A stretch of DNA of 55,904 nt, taken from the NCBI RefSeq assembly GCF_003597125.1, contig NZ_QYYA01000007.1, forward strand, positions 1 to 55,904, given 5' to 3'. This document shows, piece after piece, positions 8,603-18,607 of this stretch. The notes beneath the pieces are model-generated. The model did no database searches. It was not told the origin of the DNA and worked only from the letters and a program-made list of their open reading frames with translations. The DNA is from Alcanivorax profundi (GTDB lineage Bacteria; Pseudomonadota; Gammaproteobacteria; Pseudomonadales; Alcanivoracaceae). A program made the translations under genes and the position numbers. The first letter of the stretch is position 1; the number at the start of each line of letters is the position of its first letter.

Positions 8603-10323
8603 CAGGTCCGCTCCGTCTTGCTCAGCCACATGTCGCGCATGGAACCGTCAGCAATCTGCATCGGGTAAACGTGCTCGGTGGGGTCAACATAGATATCCAT
8701 GAATACCAGACGATCCTTCAGGGCGAAGGCTTCGTTCATGGCCCCTTCCAGGTCCTCGAACTTGGTCACCTTCATACCCACATGGCCGTAGGCTTCTGCC
8801 AGGGCCACAAAGTCAGGCAAGGACTCCATGTAGGACTGGCTGTGGCGGCCACCGTACTGCATGTCCTGCCACTGACGCACCATGCCCAACGCCTGGTTGT
8901 TGATGTTGATGATCTTCACCGGCAGGCCGTACTGCAGGCAGGTGGAGAGCTCCTGGATGTTCATCTGGATAGAGCCTTCACCGGTAACACACGCCACCGT
9001 GGCCTCCGGGAACGCAAACTGCACACCCATGGCCGCTGGCAGACCGAAACCCATGGTGCCCAGACCACCGGAGTTGATCCAGCGACGAGGCTTGTCGTAC
9101 TGGTAGTACTGGGCCGCGAACATCTGGTGCTGCCCCACATCGGAGGTCACGTAGGCATCACCCTGAGTGGCCTTATACAGCGCTTCCACCACCTGCTGAG
9201 GCTTCATGGGACCGTCTTCGTTGGTCTCATAGCGCATGCCATGAACCTTGCGCCAGCCGGCAATTTCTTCCCACCAGCGCTCCAGCGCCTTCTGGTCCGG
9301 CTCGCCACCGTGCTCATCCAGCGCGGCCAGCATTTCTTCCAGCACCTGATCTACCGGGCCAACGATGGGGATATGCGCCATCACGTTCTTGGAGATAGTA
9401 GCCGGGTCGATATCGATGTGGATGATCTTGGCACCCGGGCAGAACTTCTTCACATTGTTGGTCACCCGGTCGTCCAGGCGTGCACCCACGGCAAGAATCA
9501 CGTCGGAATTGTGCATGGTCATGTTGGCTTCATAGGTGCCATGCATGCCCAGCATGCCCACGTTCTGCTTGTCCGTTCCGGGGAAACCACCAAGCCCCAT
9601 CAGGGTATTGGTCACCGGGAAGTTAAGACGATGCGCCAGCCTGGTCAGCAGTTCGCTGCCCTCCCCCTGCACCACACCACCGCCGGCATAGATGACCGGG
9701 CGCTTGGCTTTCATCAGCTCTTCCACCGCCTTGCGGATCTGGCCGGAATGGCCACGGCTGACCGGTGCGTAGGAACGCATCTTCACTTTCTTTGGGTATT
9801 CGTAGGGGTTCTTCACGTTAGGCGCGGTCTGATCCTTGGGGATATCAACCAGAACCGGGCCGGGGCGGCCAGTGGTGGCAATATAGAACGCCTTTTTCAT
9901 GATCTCCGGGATGTCTTTGGCATCACGGACCATAAAGCTGTGCTTCACCACCGGACGGGATACGCCGATCATGTCGGTTTCCTGGAAGGCGTCATCGCCG
10001 ATCCAGTCGGAACGGACCTGCCCGGACAACACCACCATGGGAATGGAATCCATGAACGCAGTGGCCAGACCGGTGATGGCATTGGTGGCGCCCGGGCCAG
10101 AGGTCACCATGACCACACCCGGTTTGCCGGTGGCACGGGCGTAACCATCCGCCGCATGAGTCGCAGCCTGCTCGTGACGCACCAGAATATGGTTTACCTT
10201 TTCCTGCTGGAACAGGGCATCGTAAATGTGCAGTACGGACCCTCCGGGATACCCGAAGATGTACTCCACCCCCTCGTCTTGCAACGCACGGACCACCATT
10301 TCCGCGCCGGATAACATTTCCAC
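8602..10323 (-). CDS. ilvI: Acetolactate synthase large (catalytic) subunit
   Basis: Thiamine-diphosphate enzyme joining two pyruvates, or pyruvate with 2-oxobutyrate, at the first common step of branched-chain amino acid synthesis. The product is 573 residues. It has the ThDP activating Glu region ([16 protein letters not shown]), a central FAD-binding domain and the C-terminal GDG-like ThDP/Mg motif ([13 protein letters not shown], with Glu for Asp). The start is set at GTG 10323: it has an AGAGG SD 8 nt upstream, and the resulting [14 protein letters not shown] fits pseudomonad homologues. The frame stays open further 5', but that part does not look conserved. It forms an operon with ilvH. 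Confidence 0.95.
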   Translation of the reverse strand: MEMLSGAEMVVRALQDEGVEYIFGYPGGSVLHIYDALFQQEKVNHILVRHEQAATHAADGYARATGKPGVVMVTSGPGATNAITGLATAFMDSIPMVVLSGQVRSDWIGDDAFQETDMIGVSRPVVKHSFMVRDAKDIPEIMKKAFYIATTGRPGPVLVDIPKDQTAPNVKNPYEYPKKVKMRSYAPVSRGHSGQIRKAVEELMKAKRPVIYAGGGVVQGEGSELLTRLAHRLNFPVTNTLMGLGGFPGTDKQNVGMLGMHGTYEANMTMHNSDVILAVGARLDDRVTNNVKKFCPGAKIIHIDIDPATISKNVMAHIPIVGPVDQVLEEMLAALDEHGGEPDQKALERWWEEIAGWRKVHGMRYETNEDGPMKPQQVVEALYKATQGDAYVTSDVGQHQMFAAQYYQYDKPRRWINSGGLGTMGFGLPAAMGVQFAFPEATVACVTGEGSIQMNIQELSTCLQYGLPVKIININNQALGMVRQWQDMQYGGRHSQSYMESLPDFVALAEAYGHVGMKVTKFEDLEGAMNEAFALKDRLVFMDIYVDPTEHVYPMQIADGSMRDMWLSKTERT

Positions 10324-10780
10324 GGTTGCTACCTCTAAATCAGAATGCATAACCCCTGCTTCCCGACACCGGGGGCAGGACGACGTGCTGGAGACCTGCA
10401 GAGAGAACGCCATAGTTGGGCATTCTGAAGTCCCGTCGGAGGTGGCCGACGCAGACGCAGGCAGAGAGGCAAACTGGAGGCGCTGGATTCAGAGGAGAAG
10501 ACGGAGCAACCCCGCAAGAAAACAGAATCCTCCGGAGGCTCCCACAGCGGGACGAGAGTGCAGTGATACTGCTGACCGGACATCGCGGTAACGATGCCCC
10601 GGGTCCCGGCCACACATTTACCGGTAAGCAAATGCGGGTCCCGATCTCCGGAAAGACTCAATTTTGTCAGAAATGTGCGACGATTCAAAGCCCTTGGTCG
10701 GGCCGGACTTGCAGAAATGCCCTTTCCCGGTTCATGCTAAAGTCTTACGGACCCTGCAAAACCATAAGAAGACCGACACT
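10324..10780 (-). promoter_or_regulatory. Long upstream region of ilvI with possible leader peptide
   Basis: This 457-bp gap has no convincing full-length gene. On the minus strand, TTGAAT (10683-10688), a 17-bp spacer and AAAATT (10660-10665) could be the ilvI promoter, giving a leader of about 300 nt. Within it a 27-codon frame (10423 down to 10340) contains LQHVVLPPV and two other Leu/Val codons and ends 17 nt before the ilvI start. A hairpin with CCTGC/GCAGG arms (about 10354-10377) lies over its end. There is no U tract, so classical attenuation is not shown. The promoter of the rightward gene at 10781 must also be here. Confidence 0.4.
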
Positions 10781-11242
10781 ATGACCAGATTCTGCCTGTT
10801 CTTAGGGGGCGCCTTGCTCACCCTTGCCAGCCTAAGCTCCGCCGCCAAATTCTATAAGTGGGTAGATGACAACGGAGTCACTCACTACGGCGCATCCCCT
10901 CCGCTGGGTGTACAAGCCATTGAGGTCAACACGCGTACCAGCGCAAGTTCAGACCAGGAACGCGCCATTGATAGCCTGAACGCCAAACGCGAAGCCTCCG
11001 CCCGGGCCAAAGCCGCGGATGAGCAGCGCGCCGAAGAGAAAAAGCGCATGGAAACGGAACCCGATGCGGTGGCCCGAGAGCGTTGCGAACAGCACCAGAA
11101 AAATCTGGATACCCTCAAGAACAAACCCATTGTTCGCCAGGAAAACCCGGAAACCGGAGAAATGGAAGTCCTCGATCAGGAAGCGCGCAATAAAATGATC
11201 GTGGAAACCCAGGAAGCGCTGAATCAGTGCCAGGGGAAGTGA
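10781..11242 (+). CDS. DUF4124 domain-containing secreted protein
   Basis: A 153-residue protein with a Sec signal peptide (LFLGGALLTLASLSSAA) followed directly by a DUF4124 domain (KFYKWVDDNGVTHYGASPP), a short beta module common in secreted proteobacterial proteins. The rest (about 70-120) is a charged, probably coiled-coil helix rich in Ala, Glu, Arg and Lys, with two cysteines (RCEQ and the C-terminal CQGK). The function is unknown. The ATG at 10781 gives a proper signal peptide and has AAGAAG upstream. It is a single gene divergent from ilvI, converging on clpB with a terminator between. Confidence 0.88.
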   Translation: MTRFCLFLGGALLTLASLSSAAKFYKWVDDNGVTHYGASPPLGVQAIEVNTRTSASSDQERAIDSLNAKREASARAKAADEQRAEEKKRMETEPDAVARERCEQHQKNLDTLKNKPIVRQENPETGEMEVLDQEARNKMIVETQEALNQCQGK

Positions 11243-11266
11243 CACCTATTCCGCAAGGAAAACACA

Positions 11267-11298
11267 CAGAAAAGGCCGCATGATTGCGGCCTTTTCTG
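11267..11298. terminator. Bidirectional terminator between DUF4124 gene and clpB
   Basis: A 14-bp stem CAGAAAAGGCCGCA/TGCGGCCTTTTCTG with a TGAT loop, placed between convergent stop codons. Confidence 0.9.
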
Positions 11299-11319
11299 AT
11301 TTAGGGGCTTAACAGGGAC

Positions 11320-13905
11320 TCAATGGCTAAACAGAAACTGTTCGTCCTCTACCTCGACCCGAACCACATCGCCTGCCGCGTATTCGCCCCGCAATAACGC
11401 CTGGGCCAGGGGGTTTTCCAGCTGCTGCTGAATGGCCCGCTTGAGTGGTCGGGCGCCGTAGACCGGGTCGAACCCTGCATCCACCAACTTGCCCAAGGCG
11501 GCATCGCTGAGCTCCAGACGAATCTCTCTCTCCGCCAAACGCTTGCGCAGGTACTCCAGCTGGATGGAGGCGATTCCCTTGAGCTGGTCTTTCTCCAGGG
11601 GGTGGAACACCACCGTTTCGTCCACCCGATTGATGAATTCAGGGCGGAAATGATTGCCCACTACCTCCATCACCGCGGACTTCATGGCCTCGTAATCTCC
11701 GCCACTGGCCAGGGTCTGAATCAGATCCGACCCCAGGTTGGAGGTCATCACCACCACCGTATTGCGGAAATCCACCGTACGGCCCTGACCATCGGTCAGG
11801 CGACCATCATCCAGCACCTGCAACAGAATGTTGAAGACATCCGGGTGAGCCTTCTCCACCTCGTCCAGCAACACCACCGAGTAAGGCTTGCGACGCACCG
11901 CTTCGGTCAGGTAACCGCCTTCTTCATAGCCGACATAGCCTGGGGGAGCCCCCACCAGCCGGGCCACGGAATGCTTCTCCATGAACTCGGACATGTCGAT
12001 ACGCACCATGGCTTCTTCGGTATCGAACAGGAAGTTGGCCAGCGCCTTGCACAGCTCGGTCTTGCCAACCCCAGTGGGGCCCAGGAACAGGAAACTGCCG
12101 TTGGGACGATCGGGGTCAGACAGCCCGGCACGGGAACGACGCACCGCATTGGAAACGGCTTCCACAGCTTCGTTCTGCCCCACCACCCGGCCATGCAAGG
12201 CCTCTTCCATGCGTAGCAGCTTGTCGCGCTCGCCCTCCAGCATCTTGGACACCGGAATCCCGGTCCACTTGGAAACGACCTCGGCAATTTCCTCGTCGGT
12301 AACCTTGTTACGCAGCAACTGGTTCTCGGTCTGGGCCTGCTGCTCTTCCTGGTCCTGAGCCGCCTGCACCTTCTTCTCCAGATCCGGGATCACGCCGTAC
12401 TGCAGCTCGGACATACGATTCAAGTCACCCGCCCGGCGCGCCTGCTCCAGCTCCACACGGGCCTGCTCCAGCTCCGCCTTGTACTCCTGGGCACCCTGCA
12501 AGGCCGCTTTTTCCGCCTGCCAGATTTCTTCCAGGTCGGCATACTGTTTTTCCAGTTCGTCGATGTCGCCTTCGAGCTTTTCAAGACGCTTCTTGCTGGC
12601 CTCGTCTTCCTCTTTGCGCAGGGCTTCACGTTCCATCTTGAGCTGAATCAGACGACGATCAAGACGGTCCATTTCTTCCGGCATGGAATCAATTTCCATG
12701 CGGATACGACTGCCCGCCTCGTCAATCAGATCGATGGCCTTGTCCGGCAGCTGACGGTCGGTGATATAGCGGTGACTCAGACGCGCCGCGGCAATGATGG
12801 CGCTGTCGGTAATGTCCACACCATGGTGCACTTCGTAGCGCTCTTTCAGGCCACGCAGAATGGCAATGGTGTCTTCCACGGTGGGCTCATCCACCTGCAC
12901 CTTCTGGAAGCGACGCTCCAGGGCGGCATCTTTTTCAATGTACTGGCGATACTCATCCAGCGTGGTCGCCCCGACACAATGCAGCTCGCCGCGGGCCAAC
13001 GCGGGCTTGAGCATGTTGCCGGCATCCATGGAACCTTCGCCCTTGCCAGCGCCGACCATGGTATGCAGCTCATCAATGAACAGGATGATGCGCCCCTCCT
13101 GCTTCGCCAACTCGTTGAGCACCGCCTTGAGGCGCTCTTCGAATTCACCCCGGTATTTGGCACCGGCGATCAGCGCCGCCATATCCAGCGACAACACCTG
13201 CTTGTCCTTGAGCCCCTCCGGCACCTCGCCATTGATGATGCGCTGGGCCAAGCCCTCGACGATCGCGGTCTTGCCCACACCGGGCTCACCGATCAGCACC
13301 GGGTTATTCTTGGTACGACGCTGCAACACCTGGATCGTGCGGCGAATCTCATCGTCGCGGCCAATCACCGGATCGAGCTTGCCGGACTCGGCGCGCTCGG
13401 TGAGATTCACGGTGTATTTATCCAGTGCTTCGCGCTTGTCTTCTGCGTTGGGATCATTGACCGTTTCCCCGCCACGCACTTCCGCGATCTTGGCCGCCAG
13501 CACCTTCTTGGTCACACCGGCGTGCTTGAGCAGCTTGCCCAGCTCACCGTTGTCATCACAGGCCGCCAGCAGCACCACCTCGGAAGAGAGATACTGGTCA
13601 CCATTTTGTTGGGCTTCACGGTCGGCCAGGTTCAACAGCCGGCCGGTGCCTTGCCCCATCTGCACATCACCATTGAAATTGCTCACCGTGGGCAGTTTGT
13701 CCACGGCCATGTTGAGCGCGGTCACCACATCCGCCGTATTGGCTCCGGCTTTTTCCAGCAGGGGTTTTGCCACGCCCCCCTGCTGCTGCATCAGTGCCAG
13801 CATCAGGTGAACCGGTTCAATAGTGCTATTGCCCTGCCCCACGGCCAGAGATTGCGCATCCGACAGGGCTTCCTGCAGCCGCGCAGTGAGTTTGTCCATT
13901 CGCAT
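11320..13905 (-). CDS. clpB: ATP-dependent disaggregase ClpB
   Basis: A cytoplasmic Hsp100 chaperone that threads aggregated proteins through a hexamer together with DnaK. The product is 861 residues, the usual length. It has the Clp N domain (1-145), AAA+ module 1 with Walker [10 protein letters not shown], the long M-domain coiled coil (about 410-525, visible as Glu/Lys/Leu-rich heptads), and AAA+ module 2 with Walker [10 protein letters not shown]. There is no IGF/L loop for ClpP, consistent with ClpB rather than ClpA. ATG 13905 (MRMDKL) follows AGGAG by 9 nt. No clear sigma-32 promoter was recognised. It begins the block of gene order shared with Pseudomonas. Confidence 0.97.
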   Translation of the reverse strand: MRMDKLTARLQEALSDAQSLAVGQGNSTIEPVHLMLALMQQQGGVAKPLLEKAGANTADVVTALNMAVDKLPTVSNFNGDVQMGQGTGRLLNLADREAQQNGDQYLSSEVVLLAACDDNGELGKLLKHAGVTKKVLAAKIAEVRGGETVNDPNAEDKREALDKYTVNLTERAESGKLDPVIGRDDEIRRTIQVLQRRTKNNPVLIGEPGVGKTAIVEGLAQRIINGEVPEGLKDKQVLSLDMAALIAGAKYRGEFEERLKAVLNELAKQEGRIILFIDELHTMVGAGKGEGSMDAGNMLKPALARGELHCVGATTLDEYRQYIEKDAALERRFQKVQVDEPTVEDTIAILRGLKERYEVHHGVDITDSAIIAAARLSHRYITDRQLPDKAIDLIDEAGSRIRMEIDSMPEEMDRLDRRLIQLKMEREALRKEEDEASKKRLEKLEGDIDELEKQYADLEEIWQAEKAALQGAQEYKAELEQARVELEQARRAGDLNRMSELQYGVIPDLEKKVQAAQDQEEQQAQTENQLLRNKVTDEEIAEVVSKWTGIPVSKMLEGERDKLLRMEEALHGRVVGQNEAVEAVSNAVRRSRAGLSDPDRPNGSFLFLGPTGVGKTELCKALANFLFDTEEAMVRIDMSEFMEKHSVARLVGAPPGYVGYEEGGYLTEAVRRKPYSVVLLDEVEKAHPDVFNILLQVLDDGRLTDGQGRTVDFRNTVVVMTSNLGSDLIQTLASGGDYEAMKSAVMEVVGNHFRPEFINRVDETVVFHPLEKDQLKGIASIQLEYLRKRLAEREIRLELSDAALGKLVDAGFDPVYGARPLKRAIQQQLENPLAQALLRGEYAAGDVVRVEVEDEQFLFSH

Positions 13906-14023
13906 TCGTAAACGCTCCTATCCGGTCGTGACCCGCAAAAGGACTCCCTGACGGCAAGCCCAGCGCGATCACCGGTTATCAATCAACTGATAGAGATATG
14001 GGTCCGATTGGGCCAAACACAAG

Positions 14024-14175
14024 GGCAGTTAACAGTGAATAGTGAACAGTTAACAGCGGCACGAGGAAACATATCAGGCTTTAAAACGTCAGAGGCCGCG
14101 CCCAACCCATGGACGCGGCCCCTGCGCTCTCAAAACAGAACACCCCATGCCGCGAGCTGTTCACTGTTAACTGCC
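14024..14175. repeat. MITE-like pair of inverted GGCAGTTAACAGTGAA repeats
   Basis: The left arm (14024-14039) and the right arm (14160-14175, inverted) share GGCAGTTAACAGTGAA. The left arm is followed by a second partly inverted copy (to 14056). Between them is a GGCCGCG/CGCGGCC hairpin (about 14095-14127). The right arm runs into pgeF and supplies its stop codon. The 14-mer CAGTTAACAGTGAA recurs at 30992-31005. The 260-bp clpB-pgeF gap holds nothing else apparent. Confidence 0.65.
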
Positions 14176-14919
14176 TTCATCCAGCCAGATCAACGACGCA
14201 AACCGCCCCGTCTCACCTTCCTTGCGGTAGGAATAGAAACGGTTCAGGTCGCAGGCGGTGCAGAGGTCTCCGCCCTGGACATCGGTGACGCCGAGGGCGG
14301 CCAGTTCGATCATGGCGGCATGGGCCACGGAGAACCGCCAGTGGTGAGGCGTCGCGTCTTTCTGGAAGGCGGGTTTGAAGGCGGCGTTGCTATCGACGAA
14401 CGCGCGGTAGACCTCGTCCCCCACCTGATAGCATTTGCCGCAAATAGCAGGGCCCAGCCAGGCACTGACCGGCTCGCCATTAGGCGCGATGCTGGCCAGA
14501 CCTTCGCCAACAATGCCTGCCTGTAGCCCCCGCCAGCCGGCGTGCACTGCGGCCACTGCAGTGCCATCCGTACGCGCCAACAGCACCGGCAGGCAGTCAG
14601 CGGTAAGCACTACACAAGGCCACCGTTGCTGGTCGGTCCAGACACCGTCGGCCTCGCTATCCTGCTCGCCTGCGCGGATGACCCGCTTGCCATGCACTTG
14701 CCAGAGCCACGCCACCGGGTGGTCAGCATCCAGGTGCTTTTCCACACAGTGACGGGCCTGTTCCACGCGTGCGGGTTGGTCACCGCAGTTCAGGCCCAGA
14801 TTAAAACCATTCCAGGGTTTGGGGGAGATGTTGCCGGCACGGGTCGTCACCGCCGCACGAACCGCAGGGTGAGGGTGCCAGTCAGGCCATAACCATTGAT
14901 CGCGTTCGGGAGAGTCCAT
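14167..14919 (-). CDS. pgeF: Peptidoglycan editing factor PgeF (YfiH, multicopper-oxidase-like fold)
   Basis: A 250-residue protein of the YfiH/PgeF family. Members remove wrong amino acids (for example L-Ser in place of L-Ala) from peptidoglycan precursors, and some act as purine nucleoside phosphorylases. Metal-site motifs are present: WQVHGKR, LTADCLPV, VHAGWRG and the C-terminal LCTACDLNRFYSYR. Older annotations call it laccase or polyphenol oxidase. It lies just downstream of rluD on the same strand, the usual rluD-pgeF-clpB order. The last two residues and the stop codon come from a dispersed repeat. Confidence 0.93.
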   Translation of the reverse strand: MDSPERDQWLWPDWHPHPAVRAAVTTRAGNISPKPWNGFNLGLNCGDQPARVEQARHCVEKHLDADHPVAWLWQVHGKRVIRAGEQDSEADGVWTDQQRWPCVVLTADCLPVLLARTDGTAVAAVHAGWRGLQAGIVGEGLASIAPNGEPVSAWLGPAICGKCYQVGDEVYRAFVDSNAAFKPAFQKDATPHHWRFSVAHAAMIELAALGVTDVQGGDLCTACDLNRFYSYRKEGETGRFASLIWLDEGS

Positions 14920-14993
14920 CGGGAAGCCTCGGGCAGACAGTGAAAACCCCGTACCGGGATGGAAGATGGGGAGCGCCTGCGGCGATGGCCACT

Positions 14994-15968
14994 CTATGGC
15001 TCGTCTTTGGCGTCGCGCTCCAGAACCGAAATCAGGGCCTGCATATCATCCGGCAGCGGTGATTCGAACTCACAATATTCGCCACTGGCAGGATGAATCA
15101 AGCCAAGTTTGCGGGCATGCAGCGCCTGACGCGGAAAACGCCGCAGCGCCTGGCGCAATTCCTCGCTCGCCCCCGCCGGGAACTTGAGTCGGCCGCCGTA
15201 GAGCGGATCGCCCACCAACGGATAGTTGCGGAAGGCCATATGAACGCGGATCTGATGGGTCCGGCCGGTCTCCAGCTGCACCTGGATTCGGGTGTGGGCA
15301 CGGTAGCGGTCCATTACCCGGTAATGGGTGACCGCATTCTTGCCGCCTTCCTTTAATACTGCCTGCTTCTTGCGATCCACCGGATGGCGCCCCATGGGGG
15401 CATCTACCTTGCCACCACCGGTCATCACTCCGACGGCAATGGCTTCGTACTGGCGGAACAGGCTCTTGTCCTGCAGCTGGGAGACCAGACTGGTATGGGC
15501 CTCCAACGAGCGCGCCACCACCATCAGCCCGGTGGTGTCCCGGTCCAACCGGTGAACAATACCCGCTCTGGGCAGACTGTTAAGCCGCTCATCATGGTGC
15601 AGCAAGCCGTTAAGCAGGGTGCCATCAGCGTGGCCCGCTGCCGGGTGCACCACAAGGCCTGTGGGCTTGTTGATGACCAACAGGTCCTCGTCCTCGTAGA
15701 CGATATCCAGCTCGATGGACTGAGGCTGGTCCTCCAGCTCCGGCTCGATTACCACCTCCAGGCTGAGGGATTCATTGCCGGTGAGCTTGTCCTTGGGCTT
15801 GGCCTTGTTGCCGTTGACGGTGAGTACGCCGTCCTTGATCCATGCCTGCAGGCGCGAGCGGGAGAAGCCATCAAACAGTTCGGCAGCGGCCTGATCCACC
15901 CGCTGACCCGCCTGTTCTGCCCGCACCTGCTCGGTACGTTGAATTTTCTCGCCGCCAAGATGTCCCAT
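14994..15968 (-). CDS. rluD: 23S rRNA pseudouridine synthase RluD
   Basis: Converts U1911, U1915 and U1917 of 23S rRNA helix 69 (E. coli numbering, from the family). The product is 324 residues with an N-terminal S4 RNA-binding domain (about 15-75, SRSRLQAWIKDG) and an RluA-type catalytic domain with HRLDRDTTGLMVVAR, where the Asp after RL is the nucleophile. It is divergent from bamD (56-bp gap), as in pseudomonads, and probably co-transcribed with pgeF (74-bp gap). Confidence 0.95.
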   Translation of the reverse strand: MGHLGGEKIQRTEQVRAEQAGQRVDQAAAELFDGFSRSRLQAWIKDGVLTVNGNKAKPKDKLTGNESLSLEVVIEPELEDQPQSIELDIVYEDEDLLVINKPTGLVVHPAAGHADGTLLNGLLHHDERLNSLPRAGIVHRLDRDTTGLMVVARSLEAHTSLVSQLQDKSLFRQYEAIAVGVMTGGGKVDAPMGRHPVDRKKQAVLKEGGKNAVTHYRVMDRYRAHTRIQVQLETGRTHQIRVHMAFRNYPLVGDPLYGGRLKFPAGASEELRQALRRFPRQALHARKLGLIHPASGEYCEFESPLPDDMQALISVLERDAKDEP

Positions 15969-16024
15969 GATCCAACCTGTGTTTAAATGTGACCCGCTAT
16001 TGTAACCCGTTCAACGAGGAAAGA

Positions 16025-16837
16025 ATGCCACGCATTTTCTGGCCCCTGCTGTGTTTGCTGTTGCTCGCTGGCTGCGCCACCAAGGAACGCCCTGAGCTCA
16101 CCGAAGCCGACCAGTACCGTGAAGCCCACGAATCGATCGAGTCAAAGAACTACCTGACTGCCATCGATGAACTGAAAGAGCTTGAGGCACGTTTCCCCTA
16201 TGGCGACTATGCCGAGCAGGCGGGTCTGGACCTGATCTACGCCAGTTACATGGCCGTAGACTACCCGGCCACGGTGGTCGCCGCCCAACGTTTCATGCGC
16301 AATTACCCCGCCCATGCCCGGGTGGACTATGCGTTGTACATGCGCGGCCTTGCCAATTTCAACATGGAAAAAGGCCTGTTCGACAACCTCGTCACCTCTG
16401 ATAAGTCCGCACGGGACATGGATGCCGCCAAGGATGCCTTCCGGGATTTTGAGCGGCTGGTGGCCCGCTTCCCGGACAGCGAATATGCACCGGATGCGCG
16501 CTCGCGGATGGTCCACATTCGCAACCAGCTGGCTCGCCAGGAATTGCATGTGGCCCGCTACTACGCCCGCCGCGGCGCCATTGTCGCCTCTATTAACCGG
16601 GCCCAGTATGTCGTGAAGCACTACCAGCAGACCCCTGCGGTAGAGGAAGCGCTGGCGATCATGGTGAAAGGTTATGAGCGCCTGGATTATCCCAAGCTGG
16701 CGGAGAAAAGCCGCAATGTGCTCGCCCTGAACTTCCCGGATAGCGATTATCTGGATAAAGACCGGCAGGTGGATCTGGCCTGGTGGCCGGATGAAGACAA
16801 CGGTCTGCTGAGCCTGCTGACCTTCGACTTGCTTTAA
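16025..16837 (+). CDS. bamD: Outer-membrane assembly lipoprotein BamD (ComL)
   Basis: Essential lipoprotein of the BAM complex that inserts beta-barrel proteins into the outer membrane. The product is 270 residues with a lipoprotein signal (LLCLLLLAGCA, Cys lipidated, no Asp at +2). TPR-like helical repeats follow (AIDELKELEARFPYG, AKDAFRDFERLVARFPDS). ATG 16025 lies 2 nt after GAGGAAAG. A longer frame starting 36 bp upstream lacks a proper signal sequence. It is divergent from rluD. Confidence 0.95.
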   Translation: MPRIFWPLLCLLLLAGCATKERPELTEADQYREAHESIESKNYLTAIDELKELEARFPYGDYAEQAGLDLIYASYMAVDYPATVVAAQRFMRNYPAHARVDYALYMRGLANFNMEKGLFDNLVTSDKSARDMDAAKDAFRDFERLVARFPDSEYAPDARSRMVHIRNQLARQELHVARYYARRGAIVASINRAQYVVKHYQQTPAVEEALAIMVKGYERLDYPKLAEKSRNVLALNFPDSDYLDKDRQVDLAWWPDEDNGLLSLLTFDLL

Positions 16838-16886
16838 AGCTACAAGCTACAAGCTACAAGCTACAAGCTACAAGCTACAAGCTACA
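16838..16886 (+). repeat. Seven tandem copies of heptamer AGCTACA
   Basis: Seven perfect copies of AGCTACA run from 16838, two bases after the last bamD codon-stop junction, into the terminator A run. An inverted copy (CTTGTAGCTTG) lies at 16957-16967, just before the nadE stop. Together they flank the bamD/nadE terminator. An exact heptamer array of this kind is prone to slippage. Confidence 0.9.
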
Positions 16887-16887
16887 A

Positions 16888-16925
16888 AAAAGGGTGGCCC
16901 CGGCCCACATTCGGCGCCACCTTTT
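16888..16925. terminator. Terminator between bamD and nadE
   Basis: AAAAGGGTGGC (16888-16898) pairs with GCCACCTTTT (16916-16925) with one bulged G. It carries A and T runs for both directions and lies between convergent genes. Confidence 0.75.
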
Positions 16926-16981
16926 GTGGGTTCTATTTTTTGATTTTGATCTTCCTTGTAGCTTGAGGCTTGCCGCTGTCC

Positions 16982-18607
16982 TTAGTCCCCCGGTCGCCAG
17001 CCGTTGGTGATCGGATAACGCCGGTCTTTGCCAAAGGCACGGCGACTAACCCGGGGGCCCACCGCAGCCTGACGGCGCTTGTACTCATTGCGGTCGGTCA
17101 GTTTGACCACCTTGTAGACGTTATCACGGTCGAACCCATCCCGAATCACCGCTTCCGCACTCATGTCCTGCTCCACATAGCGCTCCAGGATCGCATCCAG
17201 CTCGTCGTAATCGGGTAGCGAATCACTGTCGACCTGATCCGGCGCCAGCTCCGCAGAGGGCGGGCGGGTGATGACCCTGTCAGGGACAATTTCCATCCCT
17301 GCCTTCTGGTTCCGCCAGCGACAAAGGCGATACACCATGGTCTTGAAGACATCCTTGAGGACGGCAAAGCCACCGGCCATGTCCCCGTACAAGGTAGCGT
17401 AACCCACTGCCATCTCGCTCTTGTTACCGGTGGTGAGAACCACCGAGCCGCTTTTATTGGACAGCGCCATCAACAGCACCCCACGACAACGGGCCTGCAG
17501 GTTTTCCTCGGTAGTGTCCTTGGCCAACCCCTCGAAAGCCTCGCCAAGAATGCCCATAAAGCCGTTAAAAGCAGGCTCAATAGGCATCACGCGATATTTC
17601 ACCCGCAATGTGCGCGCCTGTTTTTCGGCATCTTCCAGACTCCAGGCCGAGGTATAGCGGAATGGCATCATGACCGCTTCTACCCGCTCTGGGCCCAGCG
17701 CATCGACAGCAACCGCCAGAGTCAGGGCCGAATCAATCCCCCCGGACAACCCCAGCAACGCCCCCTTGAAACCGTTCTTGTTGACGTAATCGCTAGTGGC
17801 GAGCACCAGCGCCTGGTAAATGCTTTCCTCAAGCCCCGGAACGGGCAACACCTCGCCGACCGGTTCGCAGTGCCCATCCGCACATTGCAGGTCCACGGGC
17901 ACCAGCGCCTCATGAAAACTGGCCCCCTGCACACAGCGCTCGCCCTTGCTGTTACAGACAAAAGAGGCGCCATCGAACACCAGCTCATCCTGCCCCCCGA
18001 CCAGGTTGCAATACAGCACCGGCAGACCGGTTTCACGACTGCGGGCTTCGACCTGCTCCAGACGCTCCGCCACCTTGTTGGCCCGGAACGGCGAGGCATT
18101 GAGGTTGAGCACCACATCCACGCCCGCCTGCTGCAACTGCGCAGCAGGCTCGGCATGCCAGATGTCCTCACAGATGGTCAGCCCCAGCGTCCACCCCTGC
18201 AGTTCAAAGGCGCAAGGCTTGTCGCCTCGCTGAAAGTAACGCTTTTCATCAAACACCCGGTAATTGGGCAGGTGTTGCTTGAAATATTCGTGCCGGGGGC
18301 CTTTGTCTCCCGGGAAAATCACCCCTGCCGCATTTCGGCGTAAACCATTACGCACCGCAGGGTAACCCAGCACGACGGGGACAGAGACTCTGGCGCCGAT
18401 CTCCGCCAGCGCATCATCTACCCGACTGTTCAGGCTGGGTCGCAGCAGCAGATCCTCTGGCGGGTAGCCGGTCAGCATCAGTTCAGGAAACAGCACAAGG
18501 TCCGCCCCCAACAAACGCCGGGCTTCATCTGCTGCCGCAATAACCCGCTGGGCATTCCCTTCGATATCCCCCACCAGCGCGTTCTGCTGGGCCATGACTA
18601 TTCGCAT
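16982..18607 (-). CDS. nadE: NAD+ synthetase with N-terminal nitrilase-type domain
   Basis: Last step of NAD synthesis, amidating nicotinic acid adenine dinucleotide. The 541-residue protein has a nitrilase-type amidase domain (1-260) with catalytic Glu (FPELMLTGYPPEDLL), Lys (KQHLPNYRVFDE) and Cys (TICEDIWH). This would supply ammonia from glutamine to the C-terminal synthetase domain with the P-loop LGLSGGIDSAL. ATG 18607 (MRIVMAQQNALVGD) follows AGGTC. Upstream codons in frame lack conservation. It converges on bamD. Its place between bamD and pilS differs from P. aeruginosa as I recall that map. Confidence 0.95.
   Translation of the reverse strand: MRIVMAQQNALVGDIEGNAQRVIAAADEARRLLGADLVLFPELMLTGYPPEDLLLRPSLNSRVDDALAEIGARVSVPVVLGYPAVRNGLRRNAAGVIFPGDKGPRHEYFKQHLPNYRVFDEKRYFQRGDKPCAFELQGWTLGLTICEDIWHAEPAAQLQQAGVDVVLNLNASPFRANKVAERLEQVEARSRETGLPVLYCNLVGGQDELVFDGASFVCNSKGERCVQGASFHEALVPVDLQCADGHCEPVGEVLPVPGLEESIYQALVLATSDYVNKNGFKGALLGLSGGIDSALTLAVAVDALGPERVEAVMMPFRYTSAWSLEDAEKQARTLRVKYRVMPIEPAFNGFMGILGEAFEGLAKDTTEENLQARCRGVLLMALSNKSGSVVLTTGNKSEMAVGYATLYGDMAGGFAVLKDVFKTMVYRLCRWRNQKAGMEIVPDRVITRPPSAELAPDQVDSDSLPDYDELDAILERYVEQDMSAEAVIRDGFDRDNVYKVVKLTDRNEYKRRQAAVGPRVSRRAFGKDRRYPITNGWRPGD

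Noticed and set aside
10335-10688. A 117-codon minus-strand frame filling the ilvI upstream region
   Set aside because: No SD, low-complexity Ser/Pro/Arg composition, and it spans the probable promoter. Only the shorter 27-codon frame was kept as a hypothesis.
14008-14526. A 172-codon rightward frame across the repeat and pgeF
   Set aside because: It begins in the dispersed repeat and then runs antisense to pgeF, with no family-like features.
16838-16886. Short tandem repeats resembling a CRISPR-type array
   Set aside because: The unit is only 7 bp with no spacers, so it is a simple tandem repeat.
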